NCBI GenBank assembly: GCA_004026145.2
Contig: CP034990.1
Location: 7,201,700-7,265,699, forward strand
From: Takifugu bimaculatus
Taxonomy: Eukaryota > Chordata > Actinopteri > Tetraodontiformes > Tetraodontidae
Reading direction: 5' to 3'
Length of the DNA stretch: 64,000 nucleotides
Shown: positions 24,634 to 59,405 of the stretch, in pieces
Layout: each line of letters starts with the position of its first letter
Numbering within the stretch: position 1 is the first letter of the stretch
The notes under the pieces: model-generated
What the model was told of the DNA's origin: nothing
The model's database searches: none
The model's input: only the letters and a program-made list of their open reading frames with translations
Program-made: the position numbers and the translations under genes

Positions 24634-24921
24634 ACGGATGGAGGGGAGCGGAGTGTTCCTGGAGGCCACCATCCAGCAGCCTTTTCTCCTCCGCTCTCTC
24701 CGTCTCATCTCCATGGAGACGAGAAGGTGGACTTCTGAGCAGTGTGGAAAGAAGCTCTTGGACCTCTTCGAGGATGAATGACATCACAGGAAGTGATATT
24801 GCGTTCCTGACGTCTGTTGGTAGACCAGCACCCGTAAAAGTGTCACTCACTGTACAGCTGCTTTGGTTTGTTTCCACGACGACGGCGAGACAACACTTCA
24901 TTAAACACAGTAGACTGTAAA

Positions 24922-24922
<1 letters not shown>

Positions 24923-24987
<65 letters not shown>
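24923..24987. repeat. (CTAT)n microsatellite in the PDE6 gamma 3' UTR
   Basis: About 16 CTAT units lie between the PDE6 gamma stop codon and its polyadenylation signal, so they are probably transcribed. Confidence 0.95.
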
Positions 24988-25015
24988 AACTGTAAACTGT
25001 ACAGAACGCGGTTCT

Positions 25016-25021
25016 AATAAA
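25016..25021 (+). terminator. PDE6 gamma polyadenylation signal
   Basis: AATAAA followed by TTTATTCG and a GT-rich stretch (GGGTGGTTTCCTGTCTT), about 380 bases after the stop. Confidence 0.75.
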
Positions 25022-25029
25022 GTTTATTC

Positions 25030-26480
25030 GAGTTATTTGGGTGGTTTCCTGTCTTCTCGTCTCTCTATCTTAACAGCTGATTAGAGACAGATTCATTTAT
25101 TTATAGAAAGAAATGAAACACGACTAATCAGGAGAACTAAAGAAAGAATTGATCACAAACAATCAACTAAAACAATGAGCCAGGAGGGAGGGCGGAGCCA
25201 CAGGTAAGAGAGAACAGGTGAGAGCAGTCAGAGCAATCAGGACAAAGTCAGTGTTTATATTTATAGGTTTTTATTTTGAAATGGTTACTTTAAAAAAAAA
25301 AAACACCTCATCAGTGTAAATTGATTTTTAATTTTATTTATTTTGATTGTTCAGAAGTTACAAGAAGCCGAGACTGATGAAATCCAACAAGAATGTAGCT
25401 TAGCTTAACTTAGAGCTCAGTGGTGACAGGTCAGCTTTTGGTTTTACATTTTAATCAATGTAAAAGAGTAAATAAATACTTACAGTTTATGTAGAGCAAC
25501 ACACAAAAACAGATTTGTCATGTTTACCTTATAAAACATGACCTTTTCCCGTAAGGACTAATTTTAAAGTGGATTATGTTTGACAATTAGGGAGATGATC
25601 CATCGGGATGCAGCAGAACCTTGAGATGAAAGCAGCTTAGAACAGAATTACATAAAGATTGAAATAGGATAAATGTCTCGTTAAAAGCCTTCAAGATGAA
25701 AGCAGGAGCAGCGGCAGCTGGAGGCACCACACCTTTTGTTTGTTTGTTTGTTTGTTTGTCTAGCAGCTTTGCCACTGATCAGTATCTGAAGCAGTATTTG
25801 TGAGATGTGTCTCTATTAATAGTTTCGTCCTTCGTCTCAGTTCAAATTTCATGGAGGTGTTTGTATCAAGGTGCAGCCGTGCACGTTTCCGTCCAGCATG
25901 TGGCGCCTGCTGGACGCCTGACGGTGACTCCAGGGTGGTAAACAGGAAAGGGACAAACATAAGGCTGCTTTGACTTTGACCTTTGACCTACAGTGTCCGG
26001 AGGATGAGCCAGAGTGGATTTTTGTGGAAAGAAATTTACATTTAAATTTTTTTATAATAGTTTACTTCTACTTCTGAAGCTGAAGGTCGTGTTCGCGCCA
26101 CCTATAATGTATGTGACCACCAGGGGGCAGTCGGGGTTCTCCCCACCAGAGACCCCATGAAAAAAGCAAGTGCTTAGACTAAATTAAAGGGAAACAAATA
26201 ATCTGGAGTTTGAGGTGTTGGTCAGATACGGTGCAGAGCAGAAGGTTCCACCAATTACGCTACAACATCCCGCAGACGAGGTTGTCAGGTCAGGTGGTGA
26301 CTTTTTATCCAGATACGTTGATCTTCCAGCTGGCGTCCTCGGTGGACATTTTAGATTTAATTAAGTTGATATCATTAAATGCTGCTTCTGTTAGACCTGT
26401 TAAAAAAATAAAGGGCCACGCCAGGAGCCTGACTTGGAGTTCACCGCTGGCAGGAGCTCAAGAGATGAAGGGTTAATCGG
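25030..26480. other. Intergenic, PDE6 gamma to first GCAP gene
   Basis: No gene is recognised. The region is AT-rich in its first half and has a TTTG tetranucleotide repeat at 25736-25759. A CTCF-like CCACCAGGGGGCAG lies at 26117-26130. Confidence 0.5.
26117..26130 (+). promoter_or_regulatory. CTCF-like motif
   Basis: CCACCAGGGGGCAG matches the CTCF core very closely on the plus strand. It lies about 450 bases upstream of the first GCAP start codon, between the PDE6 gamma and GCAP genes. Confidence 0.5.
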
Positions 26481-26573
26481 ATTGAGGCAGAGGCTACTAT
26501 GCCTCTGACTGTGGCACAAAGCTCAGAGGGTTGCGAGGAGATCTTCCGTCAGACAGGAGACATCAGTGGGGCC

Positions 26574-27962
26574 ATGGGACAGGACGAAAGCCGCACCGAG
26601 GAGCTGGACTCGTCTCAGATTCAGGAACTGTGCCTCCTTTTCATGAAGGAGTGTCCGAGCGGCGCGCTGCACCTCCACGAGTTCAAGAGGATCTTTGGTG
26701 TTCAGAGCACCTCGGTGGAAGAGTCCCTCTACATCGAGACCATTTTCCATTCCTTCGACACAAACAAGGTAAAAGGTTAGGTTAAATGCTCAGTTCTGCG
26801 CCCTTCAAGTCCTGTGATAAAACTCCGTCTCTGTCGGTGCCTCCAGGACAACGCCCTGGACTTCCTGGAGTACGTGGCAGCGCTGCATCTGCTCTTACGG
26901 GGAAACCTGGAAGATAGACTGAAGTGGTCCTTCAAGATGTATGACAAGGACGGGAACGGCAAGTTGGACCGGCAGGAGGTGAAAAGACTCATCAAGGTGA
27001 GACGGCATTTTGTAGCATAGCGTCACATTATTGTGGAGAGGTTTCATAATTCAAATCCTCTTACGGTCAGGGCTCAGTGTCCAGGTTTAGGTCCTGCAGG
27101 TTGACAGGGCATTAGGAGTGGAGCGTCTCTGAGGCTATTCTAGATCATCTTTGGTTACCAAACCGACTGAGGTGATATTTGGACCACTAAAGCAAACACC
27201 TTATTTAAAGATCACTTCTAAACACAGATAAAATAAAGGTTTGAGATCGACAGTTCATTGATGTCTTTATGGTAGAGACACACACAGGTTATGAAAGGTA
27301 ACAGTGCACCTGAGCAGGGGGTGGGGCCAAACAGGACACTGTTTCTGCTGTTACGAGAACAAGAAAAGGACAAATTTATTCCAGATTTAGTCCCAGGAGG
27401 AGCGTGTAGCAGAGCTTTCACCCTCATTTGATGTTCCTACGCGCGTGTTGACTTGATTTATGTGAAATGTTTAGTCATCATCTGACGTCTGATGCAACAA
27501 ATGTGTCATTTTGTTCTTTTGGTTTTTAAAGATTATTCACAAAATCAAACTCCAGAGGAGTGACATCAACATGACGCCGTCTGAGATCTGCGACAGGATC
27601 TTTGAGTTGGTCGACAACAACAACGACGGTGGGTTTTAGTCTCTGTATTTATTTTCTATACCTTCTTATCATGGAAATCAAACATGGGGAGTGGCTTGAT
27701 TTAGACTCTGTTCTCTGATTGGACCAGAACCATTTCCTGGCTGACAACAGTCTCTTAATAATGTGTGTTTCAATATCTACATAATGAAGAGGTTTTGTTG
27801 GTTTTGCCTTACGTCAGACGTGTGTTGTGATGTCCTGCAGGTCAGATCTCTTTGTCGGAATTCATGGAAGGTGCCCAGAAGGATGAATGGGTCATGAACC
27901 TCCTGAAACTGGACGTCAACGCCACCAGCTGGGTCATCCACAACTGTGAAAAATTGCCCTGA
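26574..27962 (+). CDS. Guanylate cyclase-activating protein (GCAP), tandem copy A
   Basis: Four exons (26574-26768, 26847-26996, 27532-27628, 27841-27962) encode 187 residues, with the same exon layout as copy B. The start is set at MGQDES because GCAPs need an N-terminal glycine for myristoylation; an in-frame ATG at 26499 lies upstream and is probably 5' UTR. KECPSGALHLHEFKRIFG is the non-functional first EF-hand with the Cys-Pro pair typical of GCAPs. Three EF-hand loops follow: DTNKDNALDFLE, DKDGNGKLDRQE and DNNNDGQISLSE. GCAPs activate retinal guanylate cyclases when Ca2+ falls after light. The second EF loop has Asn instead of Gly at position 6. The sequence looks nearer the fish GCAP4/GCAP7 type than GCAP1/2, but I cannot assign the orthologue safely. 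Confidence 0.9.
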
Positions 27963-28230
27963 TGGTTTACGCTCCATGACGGTGTTTTATTTTTTGTCTG
28001 GAGTGGTTTGTTCTCGTGTCCCTGGGAGCAGGAGGCAGAGCTGGGAGCTCTCGGCTGACAGTGGTTTCTATGGTTTCAGCTGCTGGTCTGAAGGTCTGAG
28101 TCCATGAAGAAAACCCAAAGTCAGCAGGGACAGACTCACGGAGTGGACGTGTTCTTCCACTCCATCATTGTTTCTTTAGCATCATTCTTACTATTATTAT
28201 GCAAATATATTTTTGATAAAACTGAGCAGT

Positions 28231-28310
28231 TACACGAAGCTACACGATGCTACATGAAGCTACATGAAGCTACATGAAGCTACACGAAGCTACATGATGC
28301 TACATGATGC
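28231..28310. repeat. 10-bp tandem repeat, 8 copies
   Basis: The unit TACATGAAGC with variants TACACGAAGC, TACACGATGC and TACATGATGC is repeated eight times without gaps, shortly downstream of GCAP copy A and possibly in its 3' UTR. Confidence 0.92.
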
Positions 28311-28553
28311 GCTGTACGCTGACTGGTTGAGAGAGGATCCTCAGTTCACCCGAGACCAGTCTGGAACGTCACTCTTGTTGTATTTCAGCTGTAGTTTTAG
28401 TCATTTGTTTCAGTTCTGAATAATTTTTGATGTTATTTGACTGGAATGATGTTGCTAATGCAGCTAATACCCACTAACCACACAGTCCAAGATGGCGAGC
28501 TGAACCATATGGGCCGACATGCTCGATGAAAATGCAAGCTTATCGTACCTGCA

Positions 28554-28568
28554 CAGCAGGGGGCGCTA
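28554..28568 (+). promoter_or_regulatory. CTCF-like motif
   Basis: CAGCAGGGGGCGCTA fits the CTCF consensus core on the plus strand. It lies in the spacer between the two GCAP genes. Confidence 0.45.
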
Positions 28569-29211
28569 CCTCACTGAACGGGCCGCCTAAGCAACGCCGC
28601 ACAAACCTTTCTGTGTGTTTATATGAAAACTTGAACCTCGCTATGAAAAAGAATCTTACCAGGCAGTAAGCACACCTTTAGTCAGTTTCATTGTTAACTC
28701 AGAGCAACGTCCTGCATCAGGAATTGTCAGCACTCCACTTCCTGGGAATAACCGGTCAAGTTTTAGAGTGGACGGAATCTTTCCATCTGTCTGCTCTTAT
28801 GTTACCTCATCTTCTTCACCTTCTCTGCCTTCTGCATCATCTACTCTGGAATCAGTCCACACATCATTGTGCAATATGTTCATTTTCTGTTACCTGTTTC
28901 ATTCTGGTATTAAAAAAAAGTTCCAACCCGTTTTCATTGTGCTGTCTTGGGTTTCGTTGAGTGCAGGTTCTTGTTATGACCCCACAAATCTTTGTATAAG
29001 AGGCTTTGAGCATAATCCTGCAGGGATTAGAGTACACACATTTGGCAGCTGATCAGTGTGTTTCTGGGAGTTTGGAGACATGAGAATAGGTGAAAGTGCA
29101 GACACGTGAAAATTAAAATAGTATTTATGTGGAAAAGAACATTTTGGTGGCCCAGCGCCTTGAAGGAGGAAGGTTGGGGGTGGCGGGTAATGCCTGTCTT
29201 TGTGTGTGTTT

Positions 29212-29374
29212 TTGGAGTGAGGACATTTGGCTGTTTGAAGGTTAAGTGATGGTTTAAAGATTGGGTTTATAATTGGGTTTAGGTCAGGGTTGGCGTAGTT
29301 GGGATGGTATGGGTAAGGAGCTGGGTAAGGCAATACACCTAGACGAGTCCTCACAAAGATAGTACAAGTACAAG
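29212..29374 (-). repeat. Dispersed repeat family, copy 2 (inverted)
   Basis: Read on the minus strand it starts CCTTGTACTTGTACTATCTT, continues with TTGTGAGGAC, and ends CCAAATGTCCTCAC, the same end blocks as at 12841-12984 and 58604-58730. The body carries CCCTAACC-like simple sequence. Confidence 0.6.
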
Positions 29375-29969
29375 GATGTGTGTATGTGATGCAGCATTTG
29401 TTTTAAGACAATGGTTGTGTGCTCATGTAGCCGAAGCTGTTTGGATTATGTCCTGAAGAGCACCAGCTGGACAGAAGGTTCTTTGATCCATAATTTGAAG
29501 AATTGCGCAGTCTCTCTGGGACTGGGACTCCTCCCTCCAAGATGATCTGGTGATTGAGACCAGGTTGGTTTCCCATCGGCAGCTCTGGGATGGTCATCAG
29601 ATCAAGTTCAGACCTTGACGTCATCAGGCTTCTAATCTCGTTGAGGTTTTCTCTCCAGGGGAAAATCTCTTCAGTCAGTCAGAGCTGAAGATCAAGATCA
29701 TAAACAAACTTTAAAAAAAAAAAAAAAAAATTTAGACAGGAAATGGCTTCATCACAGGAGATGAACAAATACTGCAGAAAGAACAGGGATGTCTGAGAGG
29801 GATTTGGAGGAGTCAATTGGATTTGTCTTACTGGCTCGCTTGGAATAGCCCCTACAGGGTCAAAACACCAGGGACTGAGATAAAGACCCTGAGAAGACGG
29901 GAAGTTCTCCTTCTCTGAAGGAGAACTGTGAAGGAGTTTTATTATTCCAGATCTTCTGGGTTTACAATT

Positions 29970-30853
29970 ATGGGTCAAACACAGGGTGGAGAGGAAAAGG
30001 AGGTAGGTCTCCAGGACATCCAGGAACTCTACAGGAAGTTTGCAAGTGAATGTCCAAGTGGGAATTTGCACTTACATGAGTTCAAGAGAATCTTTGGGAT
30101 TAACAGCAGCTCCACCGTTGAAGAAACAGCATATATGGAAATTGTGTTTGAATCCTTTGACACAAACAAGGTGAGAAAACAGAAAAAACAAAAAAAGGTG
30201 ACATTTTGGGATGATTCCCTAATGTGAGTGATATTCTGCCTCTACCATCCCGGTTCCCTCTAGGATGGTAAAATAGACTTCCTGGAATATGTGGCAGCCG
30301 TTCATCTGGTTCTCCGTGGAAAACTCGAGGACAAACTCAGATGGTCTTTCAAAGTTTATGACAGAGACGGAAACGGCTGTCTGGACAAACAGGAAGTGAG
30401 ACACATCGTCAAGGTACGATTTTAATCTCTGGGATTTCTTTAACTGTAACGGTGTGACCTTTGACCTATGCTTTGGTTTTGATCTCCCAGATTATCCACA
30501 AAATCAAGAAAAAAAGCGATATGAGTGTCACAGAAAAGATTGAGGATGTTTGTGACAGAATATTTGAGCTGGTGGACAAGAATAAAGACAGTAAGTAGGC
30601 GATAATCTGAGCATCACGGTTATTATCGCAATAATAATAATTCAAAATGAGCATAAATGTGGTAGCGTTGATGGCTGATTAAAGCATAATCTGCTCTGAC
30701 TGTCTTCTCTTCCTTTTTTTTTCATATTCAGGTCAGATTTCTTTAGAAGAATTCATTGAAGGAGCTGAAAAGGACCCGTGGCTCATGAACCAGCTCAGAT
30801 TGGACATTGGCCCCTGTGAGTGGTTCATCGAGCAGCGAGAAAAGAAACTCTGA
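29970..30853 (+). CDS. Guanylate cyclase-activating protein (GCAP), tandem copy B
   Basis: Four exons (29970-30170, 30264-30413, 30491-30590, 30732-30853) encode 190 residues with exon sizes nearly identical to copy A. The start MGQTQGG keeps the myristoylation glycine. SECPSGNLHLHEFKRIFG is the degenerate first EF-hand. The second loop, DTNKDGKIDFLE, and third, DRDGNGCLDKQE, are canonical. The last reads DKNKDSQISLEE, where a serine, created across the exon 3/4 junction (A|GT), replaces the nearly invariant glycine at loop position 6. The protein is expected to regulate retinal guanylate cyclase in photoreceptors. The tandem arrangement and shared structure show local duplication. Exact orthology within the fish GCAP set is not resolved. 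Confidence 0.9.
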
Positions 30854-31027
30854 CTTCATTTTATCTGGGAGGGGTGGGGGGCATTATTATCTTTTGCTAC
30901 GTGTGGGAAAAAAGAAAAACCATGGCTGAAAAGCTCATATTTAAAAGCCCGAATAGGACACCTATGGAATTTTTATATTATAATTTTGTTATATAGAGTA
31001 TAGACAATTAAATATGAAATATGTCCT

Positions 31028-31033
31028 ATTAAA
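31028..31033 (+). terminator. Polyadenylation signal of GCAP copy B
   Basis: ATTAAA about 175 bases after the stop, followed by a strongly T/G-rich stretch. Confidence 0.5.
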
Positions 31034-31689
31034 GAAAAAGAGAGAAAGAAATGCAGTTTTGTGATCTTATTTTTTTTGTGATGTTTTTGGTATTAAATCC
31101 TGATTAATGTATCACAGTTGACTGTTTGCGTTGTATTTACGGCTCTGTATTTATGGAATCTTCAGGACTTCATCTAAGTGCAGTCCACAGCTGCTGGCAC
31201 AGAAAACTAAACTGGGCCAACCAGTTAATTAAAAAGAAGCATAATCCATGAGTTGGAGATCAACGACAATGCATCACTGATTATGTCAATGAATAAAGAA
31301 TGAGAGATGGATTTTTCATGTACAGATAACTAATGATTTGAGCCAAATATGTTGATGAGATGACAGACAGATCCTTCCTGCTAACTTGACCGACCAACCA
31401 AGCAGGTGTTTATGTGAGTGCGTGCAGGTGTGCGTGAGAGAGATGACAAATTGAATGGACCACTGCAGTAAGACTAGCGGGTCGCTCTTAATACCCTAAA
31501 CGGAACTAATTATGTGTGTAAATCTTGGAGTATTTGTTCCTCTTTGGGGTAACACTACGTCTCTGTTCTCAGAGAAAAACATTCATTAGGCCGATTAGAG
31601 GACACCTTTATAAAATATAGTAATATGCCTTAATTTAGAATGTTAAGGTAAATAATGTAAAATCTGGCGATAAGACTAAAGTACCTTGA

Positions 31690-31870
31690 AGAGCAACTTC
31701 CGGGTTTATGGTAACAAGGCTGCGCATGCGCACGGTCTGTTGACAAATGTGAATGATGCGTAACTCTGCGTATCTATGCGATTTAGAAGTGGAATAAGAT
31801 GTAAATTCCGAGGATTCTTCGCAGTTGCAGATAGCGAAGTCGGCACTTCATGAAGTTTTGAATCCGGTAA
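31690..31870 (+). promoter_or_regulatory. golgb1 promoter, housekeeping type, with possible 5' UTR exon
   Basis: An ETS-type ACTTCCGG at 31696-31703 and a perfect palindromic NRF1 site TGCGCATGCGCA at 31721-31732 lie 1.5 kb before the golgb1 start codon, in the first CpG-containing patch upstream of it. TTTGAATCCG|GTAATC near 31868 could be the donor of a non-coding first exon, joined to the acceptor at about 33250. Promoter assignment is by motif and position. Confidence 0.5.
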
Positions 31871-33249
31871 TCACTTAAAACTAATTGTGCTATGTCTGTA
31901 AATCTGGTTATGGAGATGTAGTTGGCTGCTAAGCTACATTAGCATCTAGCTGCAAGGCTCTCAAGACGCTAGTTTGTTTAATATCAATTTTAGACTCAGT
32001 TGCTGCACAATTCCGTTGCAGTCCGACATCACAACGACCATCGTGAGCTCACAGGTCTTCAGCCGACAGATTTGTTCCAATTTTGCTGTTAAAATTAACC
32101 GTGTACTGCCCGAGATGCAAACTAATGTCATTAACTTGACTAATGTATAATACTTCATTTACCCATTATAACCATTAGGAACTAGGCTTGTATGGCACAG
32201 GATATTTTCTCCAGCTTTGTCAACTGCCGATTGCTTTCTACGTGCATGTTCCGGTGACAGTTTAAGAACTAGTCCTATAGGTGACAGGTTCCAACTTTAT
32301 TGTTGCCTCCTGTCTGCAGATCTTCTATTATACTGATTTGGTCCTTGACAGAAATTTAGTGTCGGTATGAACAGGTTGCATAAAACTCTAAAGGCGCTGG
32401 TTTTAGCTACAGATGATACCTGGTGTGTAAGATGGAACCAGTTTGACCTGACCGTCCCTGCGTCACATGGGTTGATTCTGCTGCTGGTTGAATGAGCTGG
32501 ATCTGCTGGGCCTCAAAATGAGGGCCATTCGGTGTTAGCAGACCAGCCCCTGACAGCATTTATTCTGTCGCTCTCTTTTCTAATGGTCTGTGTCCTCCTG
32601 CTCTTCCTGGATGCCTGGTTTTATTTGAATTTAGTCATTGTCACTCATTTGAATACAATACGAGTGCTGCTCCTTGTAGCTTCAGGCTTCGGCTTAAACA
32701 TCGACAGCCTGTCGATTAGTGGTTGGAATTCCATTATGAGCCAAGCCTCATGACTTTCAAACGTCATCAGATTGCTGATATGTGGTATATTTGTGGCAGG
32801 GCACTTGGAAACAAAGAGCAATACAAATAATTCCATATTGGGCATTTTACTGGAACCAGCACTGGTTTGTTCTTGTAGTATGAACAACATTCCTGTTTGG
32901 TTTTACTTTATTTATGTGATTTAGTCATGAAGTCACAAACAAACTCTGTATATTTTAATAATCTATATATTTACTTTATAGACAAAAGTATCTGTTCTCT
33001 TCCACTCTATGTTTTGTATTATTACACTTTGGGTTTTTGAGCCTAAAGTTAAAAGATTAACTTGAGCATCTTTTCATCCACAAAAGCTCATTTAAAAGTT
33101 CAGACTTGAGACATTTACGACAGAAATGAGTCAAATGAATGATGAATTTCTTTATATTCCAGACAAGCCAACTAACACAACATCATTGAGTGTGACATTG
33201 AAATTCTGAAGTGTGTGTGTGTGCGTGCGTGCGTGTGTGTGTGTTACAG
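31871..33249 (+). other. Likely 5' UTR intron of golgb1
   Basis: No coding exon is recognised between the presumed promoter and the acceptor before the golgb1 ATG. The stretch is AT-rich and ends in an interrupted GT array at 33211-33244. Confidence 0.4.
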
Positions 33250-33264
33250 GTCTCAGGTGAAACC

Positions 33265-57467
<24,203 letters not shown>

Positions 57468-57784
57468 CGGACGCCCATCGCTGCATGTTCTGATAAACAC
57501 GGTAGGTGTTCCCGTCAACAGTGCCGGAAACAGAAACGTCGTCATGATTTCACTCCACACCTCTGAACTCTGCTCCAGCAACGGAAGAGAAGAACCCAAA
57601 AAGCTAAAGTTTCCAGAATTTCCAGAACTTTCCTTCTGGATCTATATTCAGACCTGGACCTCTAGACCGATCCAATCAAGTCATTTTTACAGTTTTGACC
57701 CTAATCCTGGTTTATCTCAGCAGGTTATTGTTTCATCTGTATTGGATTATGTGGTTTAAGCCGTCAGGATTTTTGGGGAAAAGA

Positions 57785-57790
57785 AATAAA
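57785..57790 (+). terminator. Possible golgb1 polyadenylation signal
   Basis: AATAAA about 320 bases after the golgb1 stop. An alternative ATTAAA lies near 58232. Confidence 0.5.
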
Positions 57791-58109
57791 AGTTTAGCTG
57801 TTCAGTCGACGTTTCACCTGTGGACCCAAACATCCCAGAGGGTCTTTAGAGTTCAGGGCAGAGGTCCATTTTCACAAACTCAAATTAATTATTTCCGCGC
57901 TTCGTTTCTTGGTACCGAAGAGAGAAGCCATACGCCGTCTGTGGGACGACTGCTGGGAAGATCTGGGGCAGGGACGCACTTCCTGTTCCTGTTCCTGTTC
58001 CTGTCGCTGCTCCCGTCATTCACACCACTGACATTCAAACCTATGCACTGGAACCCCCAACACGTCTTCTCTGACAGAAGCTCCGCCCCTTTACTGGAAC
58101 GCCAAAGGG

Positions 58110-58113
58110 GTGT

Positions 58114-58147
<34 letters not shown>
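58110..58147. repeat. (GT)n microsatellite
   Basis: About 18 GT units with one TTTG interruption, downstream of golgb1. Confidence 0.93.
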
Positions 58148-58603
58148 TGAAACTGGAGGATCTAATCAAACACTGTAATAACGGGTGTCAGGTATTGATT
58201 GTATATTTATAATGTAAATATACGTTTGTGCATTAAAGAGCAACAGATGCGAAAAGGTTTCAGGAAAAAAGACGAGTGTAAAGTATGAAAATGTTTGCAG
58301 ATTAAGGTGTTACTGATTGATTGAGAAGAGATTCTATTTATGACAGGAAGCTGCTGACCCATCTTTTCTTTACTGGTGCAATAATCTGTCAGATTTTCAC
58401 ACACGAATAAAGATGTTCGACCGTTTGCCCGACTGCTTTGGATCAAATCTTTGGAGGTTTTTATTTTCCAAACATCAGGTTGGAACATTGAAAGATGTTT
58501 GAGTTTAAGTTTAAAATGGAAGATGAGGGTTTGGACTGCCTCTAACACCTGAAGTGTTTGTCCACAGCGCCTGCTGTAAGTCCAACACAGAATACACACA
58601 CAC

Positions 58604-58730
58604 ATCCTTGTACTTCTATCTTTGTGAGGACTTTCAGAGAGCTCATCCATCCTCCGAGCCTACCCTTCAAACCAAGTCATAACCTTAAAACACACCTTTC
58701 AAGTGAGAAGACCAGACAAAATGTCCTCAC
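58604..58730 (+). repeat. Dispersed repeat family, copy 3
   Basis: It begins TCCTTGTACTTCTATCTTTG followed by TGAGGACTTTCA, and ends ACAAAATGTCCTCAC, the same ends as copies at 12841-12984 and 29212-29374. A short CA run abuts its left end. Confidence 0.65.
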
Positions 58731-58990
58731 ATTACTAGTAGAATACATAATACGGTGGTTCATATCTAGCAAGAACACAGGATTTTTTTTTCTCTGAATC
58801 TGTATAAATTTGGTGAAGGACATCAAATTTGAGGCAGTTTTCTTGTGTTTTATTCCAGTTGGGAAGATCAGGGTGTAAAACATGCAAATGTGGAGAAGCT
58901 GAAGCTCTCAGAGCTGTTGAGTGTAAATAAACTCATGAATGATTCACTGACGACGTTAAAGACACAAGTGTTCTATTTAAAAGACTTCAG

Positions 58991-59006
58991 CCAGCAGGTG
59001 GCAGCA
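58991..59006 (+). promoter_or_regulatory. CTCF-like motif
   Basis: CCAGCAGGTGGCAGCA fits the CTCF core on the plus strand, at the start of the putative exon downstream of golgb1. Confidence 0.4.
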
Positions 59007-59405
59007 GCGGGTCCGCAGAGAAGGAGGTTCCTGGTCCTCTGAGGGAACCTGTGGATGAAGGTATGGACTCTTTCTGCCTCTCATCTCAGAACTGTCCTCA
59101 CATCTGTCCTCATTTTCAGCTGCTGGTACTTCTGATTCGCTCGTATTCATGAGGACAAACCTAGTTTTGACTCATTTTAATGGAGACCCCAGAGGGCAAA
59201 GAGGTGTTCCTCAGAGGTTTCCTTCAACCCGAACCTCCTTTTGTGGAAATCCAAATGACACCTTTGTTCCTCTTGAGTGGTCCTCTTTCCAGGTCTGGAG
59301 ATGGATTCTGACAACAGCTGCTCTCGTTTCTGGTTCGACCCACATGCCTTCAGAACTACAGGAGAGGATGGAGACGTGATTAACGGCCTGAGACAGAGAC
59401 GCTGA
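58991..59405 (+). CDS. Two putative terminal exons of an unidentified protein
   Basis: An exon at 58991-59060 (acceptor GACTTCAG, donor GAAG|GTATGG) and one at 59293-59405 (acceptor CTTTCCAG) join in matching phase 1 and read PAGGSSGSAEKEVPGPLREP, then ...LEMDSDNSCSRFWFDPHAF..., ending GDVINGLRQRR before TGA at 59403-59405. Composition and the open junction look like a real C-terminus, but I do not recognise the family and see no upstream exon of its own. The first exon starts in phase 0, as golgb1 exon 26 ends, so an alternative golgb1 ending is possible. Chance cannot be excluded for about 60 residues. Confidence 0.3.

Larger units (their letters stand above)
27965..29930. other. Spacer between the two GCAP genes
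   Basis: No coding exon is recognised. It holds a 10-bp tandem repeat (28231-28310), a CTCF-like site (28554-28568), an inverted dispersed repeat copy (29212-29374), one GGATTA (CRX-type, 29443-29448) and a run of 18 A (29713-29730) that may be the tail of a retroposed sequence. Confidence 0.5.

Noticed and set aside
26499..26573. Upstream in-frame ATG as the start of GCAP copy A
   Set aside because: It would bury the MGQ myristoylation start, which is essential in this family and also present in copy B.
28231..28310. Short regularly repeated units considered as a CRISPR array
   Set aside because: The 10-base units are contiguous with no spacers, in a vertebrate genome.
29713..29730. Run of 18 A as proof of a processed pseudogene
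   Set aside because: No recognisable coding sequence precedes it on either strand; it may only be a SINE tail or a simple homopolymer.
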